DNA of 64,000 nt from Utricularia gibba (lineage: Eukaryota > Streptophyta > Magnoliopsida > Lamiales > Lentibulariaceae). The translations under genes and the position numbers were made by a program. The notes beneath the pieces are model-generated. The model worked only from the letters and a program-made list of their open reading frames with translations. It had not been told where the DNA came from and made no database searches. Where the stretch lies: NCBI GenBank assembly GCA_002189035.1, contig NEEC01000014.1:2358501-2422500 (forward strand). The letters are read 5' to 3'. Shown here one piece after another: positions 25,165-35,172 of the stretch. Numbering within the stretch: the first letter of the stretch is position 1; every line of letters begins with the position of its first letter.

Positions 25165-26162
25165 CGGTACAACACAACCAGTCCTGCTCTGCAACCAATC
25201 GCCAAGAGCTACTTGAACTCCACAGCAAGCTGCTTTCAAACTAAAGACTTCAGCTTGCACCCTTTATTTTGACTTCTGGAGACTCAAACGTAGTTTATCA
25301 CATCATTTTTATTTCCCTTTATGCTTTCAAGGACCAGCCGGGGGTTCTGTTTTGCGTGTGGTAAATTTTTGATGATAAAAAAGCTACCAGATATGAAATC
25401 AGTGAGAAAAAAGGGTTTTTTTTTTTACTGACAAAAAACTTCAGACTACTTCAGAGACAAGTTCACCGTATGGTAAGCAAGAGTTATTGCTGCTAGCCTC
25501 CTGCTGCTGCTATATGCTATTTTTCTAGCATCACATACTCTGGGGGATTCCCCTTGGCTGGTACTGCGGTTTTAGCTATACACACGGAGGCTGGTCCTAG
25601 CTTCAAACTCCCTGCATTTTTCTGAAACAAGGGGATACACACAGTGAACGACTGTGATCAAAATGAGATGTTTGGTCATTCCTCTAGCAGCTGATGGTGA
25701 GATCTTTTTGAAATATGGCCGTCAACCACTAACATGGCACAAGAACAGGATGCAACATGCGCTTGCAAAGTAAATGCATTGCCTCTAGCTATGAACAACA
25801 GACTCCGTTTAAACAGCTCGAAATCCATGGGGAAAGCAAAAGGATTCATTAGCATTCACCCCACATGATAACAAATCTGCAAACTATGCATTTGAAGTAT
25901 TTTACAGGGCTTGTTCGGGAGGCTAGATTTACTTCCGCAGATTCCTTGGAATCTATAAAGCTTCTCTCAAACAAGCAACACACAAATTTTGATGAGTCTG
26001 CAGCTTGCATTCTGGCCTAACGAACAAGTTGTATTTCACGAATTTGTATCAAATAACATGTATTACACTGTTGAAAGGAGAAGTATGAGCTGAAAAGTCA
26101 CACTCCCGACAAAAGAACTAAATCTTCAACAAAAATAAAAAAAACTTCTATACAAAAATAGC
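25165..26162. other. HY2 promoter and 3' region of the RRM gene
   Basis: Both flanking genes are on the minus strand. I see no frame with similarity, and only low-complexity A/T runs near 25360-25430. Part of 25600-26160 is probably 3' UTR of the RRM gene, possibly with introns. Confidence 0.6.
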
Positions 26163-28473
26163 TTACCACTGAGGAAACGAGTCAGTGTAGGAGTCATGCT
26201 GGTGTTCGGTGTTAGAAGAGAATTCAGAACGTCCAGGCAATGCTTGGACATCATCAAAATCTGCAGTGAGAAAAAAAAATTCTTTTCCTCTTTAAAGTCA
26301 TCAAAAAACTAAAAACAAGATCACAAAAGCAATGACGTTTTCAAATACTTACCTTGAGAGGCTTTGCAACAGACGGCTTCAGAGGAGGCAGTAGAGTTTA
26401 ATCCCATCAGAAAATCATTCCATCTTGTAGAGCTAGGTGAGACGCTTGCAGTAAAACTTGAGGGAAAATCAAAATCATGATTCTGATCTGGCCAGTCAAA
26501 GATTTGCATATTCATCATCCTGTGGCCTTGAAATTCTATCTCATTTTGTGAATCCACCTGACCCTCAAACTGTGTACGTAACATCTTCTCTTGAGCATTT
26601 AGCATTCTTGGTCCTGACAGGAAAACAGAAAAGAAATTAAGATATTCAAAGTAAACTACTTTTCTTTCATTCTAACCATGAACGTTGAGACCTGAGAGCT
26701 AGAATTTTCAGTATCCACTAACAAGGTCGATAGCACGGTGTGGGTGGACTCCTACCAAAAAAATGTAAAGGACAAACAGGTCTATGCTCACCAAAAGGGA
26801 TGTCAAGTTGGTCAATTGAATCATTTGCAGAGGAGGTCACACCCCTTTCCATTTGTTGATGCAATTGTTTCCTATATAGGAAACCTGTTAGGTGATGTTG
26901 CTGAACTAAAAAAAAAAGCTACCAACAAAGAATAAATGAACATACTTCTCAAGAAATTTTCCTTTCTCCTTGTATGGCTTGACCAGAACACGTGCATCAC
27001 GGATGAAATGAGGATTCCCTTTCGCCAATATGGTTTGTACCGTCTCTGGGTCAACAAAAGTAACAAAGCCAAACATTCGCTTTTGCTGATATGGAATCCT
27101 AACACCTTGCACCGGTCCAAATGTGCTACAATAGACAAGCAACGAGAATCAACCGTGAAGGCACACTAGTTTTTCAAAATCAGGAACAAAAGAAATGCTC
27201 CCAAATTCTAATCACTTACCTAAAGTAACTTGCTACATCCTCTTCCTTAAATATACTATCAGGAGGGAATGTCAAGTAAATTTGTCTGGAACTTGAAATT
27301 GTTCCAGTAGGGAGTCCCGTAGATGATAAATCTCCCCTAGAAATGAAAAACGATCTACAAGATGAGTAGTATTTCACATCCAGCGCACCAAATGTTGTAA
27401 TAAAAACAATATTCCATTTCATTATTCAACATTTGATCCAACATTCAGGCTTCCATGGATCAGCCTACCATATTTTTGGACAACAATCAGTGCATCTTTG
27501 CAACAAAATGAACCAAGCAGAAAATAATGATTCTAAAACAAATCAAACGAGCAAGAAGTGCAAACGCTATATCACATAAGAATATCGATTAAGCTAAACC
27601 CCGGTAGCTGCATCACGTATAAACTTGACCAAAGAAAGTATACGTTCTTAATCCCACATTCCCGGATCAATACCTTTGGTCCTCATACAGAAAGTTATTA
27701 CGCTTGTATGGTAAACGATGGAGGCCTCCAGAAGACAAGAATGCAGACCTCTGTTGCTGCTGTAAAAGCTTGATCCTCAAAAGTTCATCAAACCCAGAAG
27801 AATCAACGACTGGTGAACCCACCATCTCATGCCTTTCACCATTTCCGTTTTCAGCGTTGGAAAACCTGCAAGAATCAAATTCTGGCACTCATCGCTAGAG
27901 AAAAGCATGTAAGATATCCATAGGAGTTGCAGCACAAGAAGTGAAAGAAGAAACAGTAACAAAATCACACCCGTGTAACAACTGTGAGTAGGGAAAAACC
28001 AGAGAATCATGTCCACCACTTGGGCTAGCAATTGAATCCAACACAAAGTCAGATGATTGTGACTCATGGGAAACAGCAGCTCCAGCCAATATTTCCTCGG
28101 CATAGTCATTCCCTGTAACGTTAGAACCATTTACAACCTCGGCATACGAGATGGGCCTTGACCCCTTCCTTGAGAACGAATCCGACAGGCTGTTGAAATG
28201 CGACAGATTCAGCACTCTCGGTGAAGTTCGCTGCAATATAGTGCTTGAGAGTGGGGTTGGAGCTTCTGAGCAAGTGGAGCTGGAAATCCCCAGAAAGGCC
28301 TTAGCTTGGTTTATGCAAGTCTTCAAAAGCGATTCCGGCGCAAAGGCCAATCTTATCACCTCCTTCTCTCCTTGCCCTTGCAGCAGAATATGGCCGACAA
28401 TTTTTGAAGCGTTTTCTGGATCCAAGTCTCTTATTCTCGACATCACTACCTTCGTAGCTTCACATGCATCCAT
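26163..28473 (-). CDS. RRM RNA-binding protein of the C3H18/46/53 family, without CCCH finger
   Basis: Likely a post-transcriptional regulator binding RNA. Exons on the minus strand: 28473-27971, 27865-27674, 27336-27220, 27125-26946, 26871-26792, 26613-26353, 26260-26163, total 476 residues. The N-terminus ([20 protein letters not shown], then [10 protein letters not shown]) is the conserved start of the family. The RRM is in exons 3-4, with RNP2 [11 protein letters not shown] and RNP1 [10 protein letters not shown], followed by [20 protein letters not shown] and [11 protein letters not shown]. Relatives I remember carry a C-x8-C-x5-C-x3-H finger between the N-terminal region and the RRM; none is visible in exons 1-2 or in the 105-bp intron between them. 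RRM-only members may exist in Arabidopsis, so this can be a subfamily trait rather than a loss. The exon 1/2 junction (27971/27865) was chosen because it alone keeps the frame. Confidence 0.85.
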
Positions 28474-28791
28474 AGTCTGTTTCCTCCTCAATCCCACCTC
28501 CGTCTCCAACTAAAAATGCAAAACCCAGCACACCCTTCACTCTAAATGCTCGTCCTTTTTCCGACCCACATGAAAAAAAAAAAAATTATTTTTTCCCAAA
28601 AACAGAAGCCAGAAACTCACTGGGTATGTTCAAATGTGATGAAGACAGTGACCCAGAGTTCCAACCAAAAGATTTAAACCAAAGTGGGAACTGGGAACAC
28701 ACTACAGTAACCAACCAGTGTGATTACATTAAACTAGGCATCGCTCGCTCTAAACACCTAATATTAATTACTTGAGACAAAAAGAGAAGGC

Positions 28792-28805
28792 GAGAGAGAG
28801 AGAGA
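28792..28805. repeat. (GA)7 microsatellite
   Basis: Seven GA units about 320 bp upstream of the RRM start codon. GA runs occur in plant core promoters; function here is unknown. Confidence 0.85.
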
Positions 28806-29004
28806 CGGCGGGAGTATCCAGTTGCGGACAACTCCCGTTAGTTCACCAGCACCACCACCCCGCGGCGGAGGAAAACTGGGGCGGCCCCATTTTTGAAACT
28901 GCTTCCTCCTATCCAAACTCTCGTCTATCCGGTGTGTCCTGCTGCTGCTGCATTCCGCATTTTTAAATGTGAACCCTATAAGGAAGCAGGCTGAGCTGCT
29001 CGGT

Positions 29005-29018
29005 TTTAGGGTTTAGGG
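29005..29018. promoter_or_regulatory. Telo-box-like double TTTAGGG
   Basis: Two perfect plant telomere units, flanked by extra T on both sides. On the minus strand this reads AAACCCTAAACCCTAAAA, the telo-box core known in promoters of ribosomal-protein and growth genes. It lies 530 bp upstream of the RRM gene. The role is inferred. Confidence 0.5.
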
Positions 29019-29951
29019 TTTTTATCCATAAGCTAAGCTTGGTCATGAATTCAGCAATTACGTAGTCAATAAGAGAGACAAAAAAAGAACAATTACTTTT
29101 CAAATACGAGCGCAGTGGACCACCGGATTCAATTTTTGTTTCAAGAGAAAGAAAACCTTGGAGGCTACTTGTCCATTTGTCTTGTCGTACCACTTTTTCT
29201 TCCCCCAATTTCAATTTAATCACAACAATTGCATTTATGGAAATGCTACCCAAAATATTAAATACATATGCCATACCAAAATAGTTTGTTCCTCCATTTA
29301 AAATAAAATTAAAAAAAAATTTGATAATTGAATTCACTGTTGCACAAAGAAGTATTTATGACATTTTAATAATATATATTAGAAAAGTGATCATCTTTAA
29401 CTATGCGTATGATAAAAATGATCATCCTCAATAAAAAATTTTTTTATGTGAATGTACGTGATAATGAGAAAGGGTAATCAAATTTGCAAATGGTTCGATT
29501 TTAAATAAAGTTAAGAATGATATAGTTTTATTTAAAGATGGATATTTGGTTTTAATTAAATTGTACTTTAAAAAAGCTCTTTTTAACTACCAAACAACAC
29601 ATTACATCATCATTTCCAATTATCTAATTAAATTTTTAAAATTACATTATCTATTTAAAATATAAATATTTTATAAAATATTCACTTTATAAAATATGTC
29701 GTGTGTGTGGATTTAATACATTGGATGATGTAGTTATTACACACTTATTATATTGTTTTGAAATTGCTCGATGTCCCTTTGTCTTGCTATAATTTGCGAA
29801 GAATGCCTTTTGGGTAGATCTGGGCTTGGGCTCGCTGCACAGTCAAACTTGTTTGGGAAAACTTTTGTCGGCCCAAAAATGTCAACAAGCATATGATTAC
29901 AAGCACGGCGGCTTGGGATAGAAGAAGGAAGACGGCTCTGTGAGTGTGAGA

Positions 29952-31687
29952 ATGGCAAAGACTGTGTGCGTCACCGGAGGATCGGGATATATTGCGTCAT
30001 GGCTCGTCAAATTCTTGCTTCAACGGGGCTACGTTGTCAAGGCGTCTGTCCGTGATCCCAGTTAGTAGCGAGCCTCCCTTTCCTTAGACATCGATTTATT
30101 TTTTTCTCATTAACAGCTGTTTTCGTCTGTTTGTTCATGCCATTTCGTTGTGTGTTTGTGGCTTCGCCGTAAATTCTGTTTCTGTAAGTTGGTGTGGGGT
30201 GCAAATATTGTACTTTGAAGCGTGGCACCGGAAGACAGTTTGTGGGAGGGGAGTGAAGGATGCCACGATGATTGTTGTAGTTTGATGTCTCTTCTTTAAA
30301 TTTTGCAGATGATCCTAAGAAAACTGAACATTTGACGTCGCTGGATGGAGCTAAGGAGAGACTTCACTTGTTGAAAGCGAATCTACTGGAAGAAGGATCC
30401 TTTGACTCGATAGTAGAAGGCTGTGAGGGTGTTTTCCATACCGCTTCTCCGTTCTTTCATGGTGCCGCCGATCCACAGGTCTTTCTCATTTGTTCTTGCT
30501 CATAAAAATTGCTGCGAAAGTAATATTGATGCTGATTCTGTGACACTGAACTGCTAAAAGTTGTTTTCGTTATGCTTTTTTATTGCCACTTCATCTATGC
30601 TGCTTCAGTTGGACTTGATCTCTAATGCGATTTCTGGACATCCTGGAATTTTTCTGGCATTTTTCAGGCTGAATTGATTGATCCTGCACTCAAGGGGACT
30701 CTTAATGTTCTTGCATCATGTGCAAAAGTGCCCTCTGTCAAAAGGGTTGTGTTGACGTCCTCTGTAGCTGCTGTGGCTTACAATGAAAAGCCTCGAACAC
30801 CTGATGTTGTAGTGGATGAAACTTGGTGGTCTAATGCGGAATTTTGCAGGCAACAGCAGGTTGATGCCTCTTTTAATGTGTTGAAATACCATTCGTTTTT
30901 TTTTTCCCTTGCCCCTAATCTGCTATTTTCGATTATTCATCTGTCAGCAATGGTACATTCTTTCAAAGACACTTGCTGAAGAAGCTGCGTGGAAGTTTGC
31001 TAAGGAAAAAAACATTGACCTGGTTACTATAAACCCTGCTATGGTCATCGGCCCAATGTTGCAGCCATCTCTAAACACAAGTTCTGCTGTAATTTTGAAC
31101 TTGATCAGTAAGTATTCCAGAGTTCTTGGTTCAGGCTACTGAAATCCACTCTTCATGCATATTTTTTATTTGAGCAATCTGTTCCCTCTAAACGTGCAAT
31201 ATGAAAATTGTGATTTGCCCTGATCTTTGTTTGCATAACCAGGCGCTGAAACATTCCCAAATTCCACTTTTGGGTGGGTGGATGTTAAGGACGTTGCAAA
31301 TGCTCATATTCTTGCATTCGAGAATCCGTCTGCCAATGGAAGATACTGCTTAGTGGATAGGGTTGCTCACATGTCTGAAATCGTGAAAATATTATCTGAT
31401 AACTATCCTTCTCTCAAACTTCCTGACAAGTGAGCTTCTTCAATTCATTCTTCCAGATCCATATACAGCTGGCTATATAGTGCCACTGGCTTTCTATGTT
31501 TGTGTTCATATTCAATGTGTTTATGGGAAATGCCTTGGACAGGTCTGCCGACGGTGACAAGCCTTTTGTGCCAAAGTATCAGGTTTCAAAGGAAAGGGCT
31601 TCATCCCTCGGAGTAGAATTCACCCCCCTGGAGCAAGGAATCAAGGAAACCGTTGACAGCCTCAAGGAGAAGAACTTCCTCAACTGA
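29952..31687 (+). CDS. Cinnamoyl-CoA reductase-like NADPH reductase (phenylacetaldehyde reductase type)
   Basis: An extended short-chain dehydrogenase that probably reduces an aldehyde or CoA-ester with NADPH in the cytosol. Exons: 29952-30060, 30309-30478, 30668-30859, 30948-31107, 31243-31429, 31543-31687, total 320 residues. The cofactor motif [16 protein letters not shown] is at residues 7-22. The catalytic Ser is in [10 protein letters not shown], and the Tyr and Lys are in WYILSK. The lignin-type CCR signature KNWYCYGK is replaced by [10 protein letters not shown], so this is not a bona fide lignin CCR. The sequence is closest, from memory, to Arabidopsis At5g19440, a relative of tomato phenylacetaldehyde reductases. 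The C-terminal [19 protein letters not shown] is typical. The substrate cannot be read from sequence. Confidence 0.92.
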
Positions 31688-32193
31688 AATACTTCAGTTA
31701 CTCCTCTTCTTCAACTTGCAGGTGCACTCCTTGAAGCTCTTTCCTGTTGCTACCGAATCCTAAATGTAATTGTGGATGTCAAAGTGAGTGAGTGTTGCCC
31801 ATGACATGAGAACTCTTTAAGATGGTGTACTGTATGTTTGCTTGTCCACGCGAGCTACCCTGTGGATCCTCCACTTGCACTCAATCCATTTGAAATCAGG
31901 AGGTGGAAGTGAGGGCATGGTATCATTTATGTTGTGTATTCAATAGTTTAATGAATAATATGTATGACATTGAATGCATAAAAAATAAAATTATTGAGTC
32001 AGGAATGAAGCACATGAAAGCTAGATTTTTTCTAGGGTGGTGACATATTCCATCTTACCTCCCTGTACCGAGTGAAAAATTACAGGAGATTAGCTTCGTT
32101 TTTGTGGATGTATGATCTCTTCAGTGAAGAAGAATAAAAAGAAGAAGAAACAGAGAAGCTTCTACGCTTGTAGTAGTTATTTCTTCATGGCCG
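31688..32193. other. Convergent 3' region of the reductase and NAC genes
   Basis: Untranslated tails of two facing genes, with an A-rich stretch around 31970-32000. No gene is seen. Confidence 0.7.
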
Positions 32194-33317
32194 TCAGGTG
32201 ACCGTCGCCGTCGGCTCAGGCGGACTCGGATCCTTAGTACCCGCTGCTTCTTGAATGCTTTTAAAATGGAGTTGGAAGCTGCTCATGTTGGCTTTCCCTG
32301 GTGGGCTTAAGAAGCTGCTTAAACTCACGGTATCCGCACCAAAATTCAAATCCGATGGAGTGCTGTAGCCATTCCCCATCAGAAACACGGCATCCGCTTG
32401 CAGCTGCTGCTGCTGTTTTTCGTAGTTGCAGAAATTGGACAAATCGTACTCGGTCTCCGGATCCACCCAGGTGGCGTAATTATCAGGCATGCAATCTGAA
32501 GCACCGCGCCCACCTTCCACGGCGGCGGCGGGGGCGGGGGCGGACATATCGGATTTGCAGGCCTCAGGGTGCTGGTTCACGCCTTCCTCTTCCTCCTCAT
32601 CCCTCTTCTTCCTTTTCTTCTCCTTTTTCTCATATATTTTGCACAAGACGTAATCATCAAGCTGCAACAACATCCACGTAGAAATATACATGCATATCGA
32701 TAAACCCATCTGAGAATCTAATACTCTAAAAAAAAAACCCCCATGTCTCACCACCATGTCGTCGGGGCTGAGCCGCTTCCTCGGCGGCGCATTGGCCCTG
32801 AACTCATGCATGATCCAATCTGTCTTCCTGTCGTTCCCTGTATAGAAAACCAAAGCCTTTCTATATCCGATCACGGTTTTCTCCCCGCTGTTCTCATCTT
32901 CGACTGTAACATCCTTATCCGCTCCGGTTGCCTTCCAGTATCCCTCCCCGGCGGCGCGCGATGGCCGGACCCCATTCTTGTACTTGCGGCCACGCGGCGT
33001 GTAGAAGTACCATTCGTCATCCCCCAACTTATGATACTTTCCTGAACACAATACAAAACAACAATACACTCGATAAAGTTAAGGTCTCCGGACAGAACAC
33101 CAACCCCGCGTCAACAGAAAAAACCTGCAAGGTCTTCGGGACGGTGATGGTAGATGTTTACAACGCTTATATCTGGATGATTTACAGGAGGAATTGCCGC
33201 CGCCTCTTCCCCTATCTTCTCTGATAACAACTCGATGAGCTCGACGTCGGTGGGCACGAATCTGTACCCCTTCTTGTACCCCATATCCAAACATGGCTTC
33301 CTCTCTTTCAATGTCAT
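32194..33317 (-). CDS. NAC-domain transcription factor with divergent subdomain A
   Basis: A plant-specific nuclear transcription factor. Exons on the minus strand: 33317-33125, 33041-32752, 32661-32194, total 316 residues, with the two-intron structure usual for NAC genes. The NAC domain spans about residues 13-170: subdomain A reads KKGYRFVPTDVELIELL instead of the common GFRFHPTDEELVxxYL, subdomain C is WYFYTPRGRKYKNGVRPSR, D is KALVFYTGNDRKTDWIMHEF, and E is LDDYVLCKIYEK. A strongly basic-then-acidic run KKEKKRKKRDEEEEE follows the domain and may serve as a nuclear signal. The variable C-terminus has a Q-run (KQQQQQL) and no membrane helix. The second donor could be 3 bases away (ATG/gtggtg). 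I cannot name the subgroup. Confidence 0.9.
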
Positions 33318-34000
33318 TGGTGAGCTTTCTTTGTGATAATACAAACCCTAGAATAAGTAATATATATCACATTTATTGAAATATATCCATATTGGATCAT
33401 ATTTTAGATATTATAGTCTAAATAATATATCCGTAGTTAGGATAAAGATTTAATTAAAATCAAATATCATATTCTAAATTTTATTAATTAATGAAAATAG
33501 TTTTTAGATAATTATGTATAAATATTAACAAGTTAGTTTGATGTAAAGAATCTATTCAATTTATTTAAATGAAAAAATAAAATAAAAGATAAATCAAATC
33601 AGACTATCATATTTTTCTATCTTGCCCATTAAATCAATCAATTTTTCACACCCCAATACTACATCCTCATTCGGTCATTTATAACTCCAAATATTTTAAA
33701 TTTTTTTGAGTATTAAATAAAAAATAGTCTCTTTTTTTTTGTGGCTCCGGTCATCATCTTATTCCGGCGGTGGATATGATTATCGCGGCGCCGTCAATTT
33801 CCATTCAAAGGGATCATGAATCGGGTCGTTGGCGGTGTTATTTCCTGGACCGGCTTCGGCTCCCTCGTCAAAACCAGTTTCATCTGCCGCCCTGCAAATT
33901 ATTAAAAATAATTATAAATGCCGTACCAATTAGGCGCCTTCATTTACTCTTTTGGCCCCCAGTCGCACCCCTCTGACAAAGGTCAGGCATCCATTCCCTT

Positions 34001-34012
34001 CTCCACGTGGAG
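34001..34012. promoter_or_regulatory. Palindromic G-box, CTCCACGTGGAG
   Basis: A perfect 12-base palindrome centred on CACGTG (34004-34009), 400 bp upstream of the AGP start codon and 690 bp upstream of the NAC start codon. It is a strong candidate for dimeric bZIP/bHLH binding; use is not shown. Confidence 0.45.
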
Positions 34013-34305
34013 GTTTCTTTCACCCTACAGAGTGACCGGCTCAACGGTTGTCTCACCTTCTGTAGCCGGTGACCGGGGGAGCTTACCCTTTTAATTGGAA
34101 AAAAATAGCTTGGAATAACGATGCAAACTGACTGTTGGTTTTATAATTTATAAATTTAAAAGTATTTAAGAGTGAATTTAATCTGTTTTTTTCTTTTTTT
34201 TGTGTGCATAAAGTTAAATAAAAACTATTTTGTTTTCTTTTTTGTTTTGGGGTGAATTTGACTCTCCAACGGTCATGAGTATGGGGATTGGGCGCAGTTT
34301 TCTCC

Positions 34306-34313
34306 TATAAAAC
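34306..34313 (+). promoter_or_regulatory. TATA box of the AGP gene
   Basis: TATAAAAC in a CTCC-TATAAAAC-CC context, 108 bp upstream of the AGP start codon, leaving room for a leader of about 75 bases. Confidence 0.55.
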
Positions 34314-34413
34314 CCTTACCTTCAGACCATGCTCTTCTTCATCCGACAACAAACAGATTATTTTCCCGACGACTAGCGCCACCGTGAATTAGCTTTTCCT
34401 CTGAGTCTACGAG

Positions 34414-35172
34414 ATGATTACAGCGCTCCTCTTTGCTTCTCTGCTTCTTTCATTGCAATGCCACGGCATTTCTCAGACAATTGAAGCGCCTTCTCCCGCG
34501 CCTGCCCACGTGGTCAGTGACCCTCCGTCGCAGGCGCCGATCTCTGCAGGCACCCACTCTCCGTCACCGGCGAAGTCCCCATTGCACGTTTATTCTCCGG
34601 CGCCATCTCCGTCGGCGTCTTCGCCGCACTCTCCGACCCCGCATTCCCCAACGGCGTCTCCCATATCTCCGGCGGCGACGCCGGCGCAGACTCCGTCTGC
34701 AGTAGTGCTTTCTCCGGCGGCGACTCCGGCGCACACGCCTTTTGTCAATGTGCCTTCACCGTCTGCGTCGCCAGTGCAGGCTCCCTCGGTCGATATACCT
34801 TCTCCGGCAGCCTCGCCGGTGCAGTCTCCGTCGGTTGATGCGCCTTCTACGGCGCCGTCTGCTTCTGACACTGCACCATCTCCGTCAGATCTATCTCCGC
34901 TGCAGGCACCAGCAAGCGCCCCCATCCCGGATGACTTTATTCCGGCGGTGCCGCCGGCAAGCGATGTTGCTCCACCATCTTTAGATGTTCCGTCCAGTAG
35001 CGCGACGCCGGGAATTTTCCCCGCCCCGTCGGTGAGTTCCGCGCCTGTGGGATCCACGCAGGAACGCGCAGCGGCACCGGTGGCCGACGAGACGTCGGAT
35101 TCGAATAGTGTGGGCATCCGCGCTCCGGCGCTCGTCGCCGGGATTACATTTGTGGCGGCGTTGGTCTTCTGA
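34414..35172 (+). CDS. Classical arabinogalactan protein, GPI-anchored
   Basis: A cell-surface hydroxyproline-rich proteoglycan core. A single exon gives 252 residues. The signal peptide is MITALLFASLLLSLQCHG, with cleavage likely before the I-S-Q that follows. The body (about residues 25-215) is rich in Pro, Ala, Ser and Thr in SP, AP and TP dipeptides, the sites of proline hydroxylation and arabinogalactan addition. Imperfect repeats of SPAATPA-H/Q-TP and SPSASPVQ/SPAASPVQ type are visible between 34660 and 34840. A hydrophobic C-terminus (ALVAGITFVAALVF) fits a GPI-attachment signal after the small residues near DSNSVG. Codons are GC-rich, using many GCG/TCG/CCG. The minus strand is also open over much of the gene, but only as a composition effect. 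Confidence 0.9.
   Translation: MITALLFASLLLSLQCHGISQTIEAPSPAPAHVVSDPPSQAPISAGTHSPSPAKSPLHVYSPAPSPSASSPHSPTPHSPTASPISPAATPAQTPSAVVLSPAATPAHTPFVNVPSPSASPVQAPSVDIPSPAASPVQSPSVDAPSTAPSASDTAPSPSDLSPLQAPASAPIPDDFIPAVPPASDVAPPSLDVPSSSATPGIFPAPSVSSAPVGSTQERAAAPVADETSDSNSVGIRAPALVAGITFVAALVF

Larger units (their letters stand above)
28474..29951. other. Divergent promoter region between the RRM gene and the reductase
   Basis: No gene is visible. It contains a (GA)7 run (28792-28805), two telomere-type TTTAGGG units (29005-29018) and an AT-rich block (29280-29720) with a weak inverted repeat near 29388-29552 that may be a decayed small transposon. Confidence 0.65.
33318..34413. other. Divergent promoter region between NAC and AGP genes
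   Basis: AT-rich near the NAC gene (33360-33740). It contains a 12-bp palindrome around a G-box (34001-34012), an inverted repeat AGTGACCGGCT...AGCCGGTGACC (about 34040-34075), and a TATA box at 34306. No gene is visible. Confidence 0.65.

Noticed and set aside
29388-29552. Weak inverted repeat suggestive of a second MITE
   Set aside because: Pairing is poor (short matches such as ATCATCTTTAA), no clear ends or target duplication; could be AT-rich coincidence.
34590-35117. Long open frame (175 codons) on the minus strand inside the AGP gene
   Set aside because: It is the mirror of a GC-rich repetitive coding region; no family resemblance, and the plus-strand protein has signal peptide and GPI signal.
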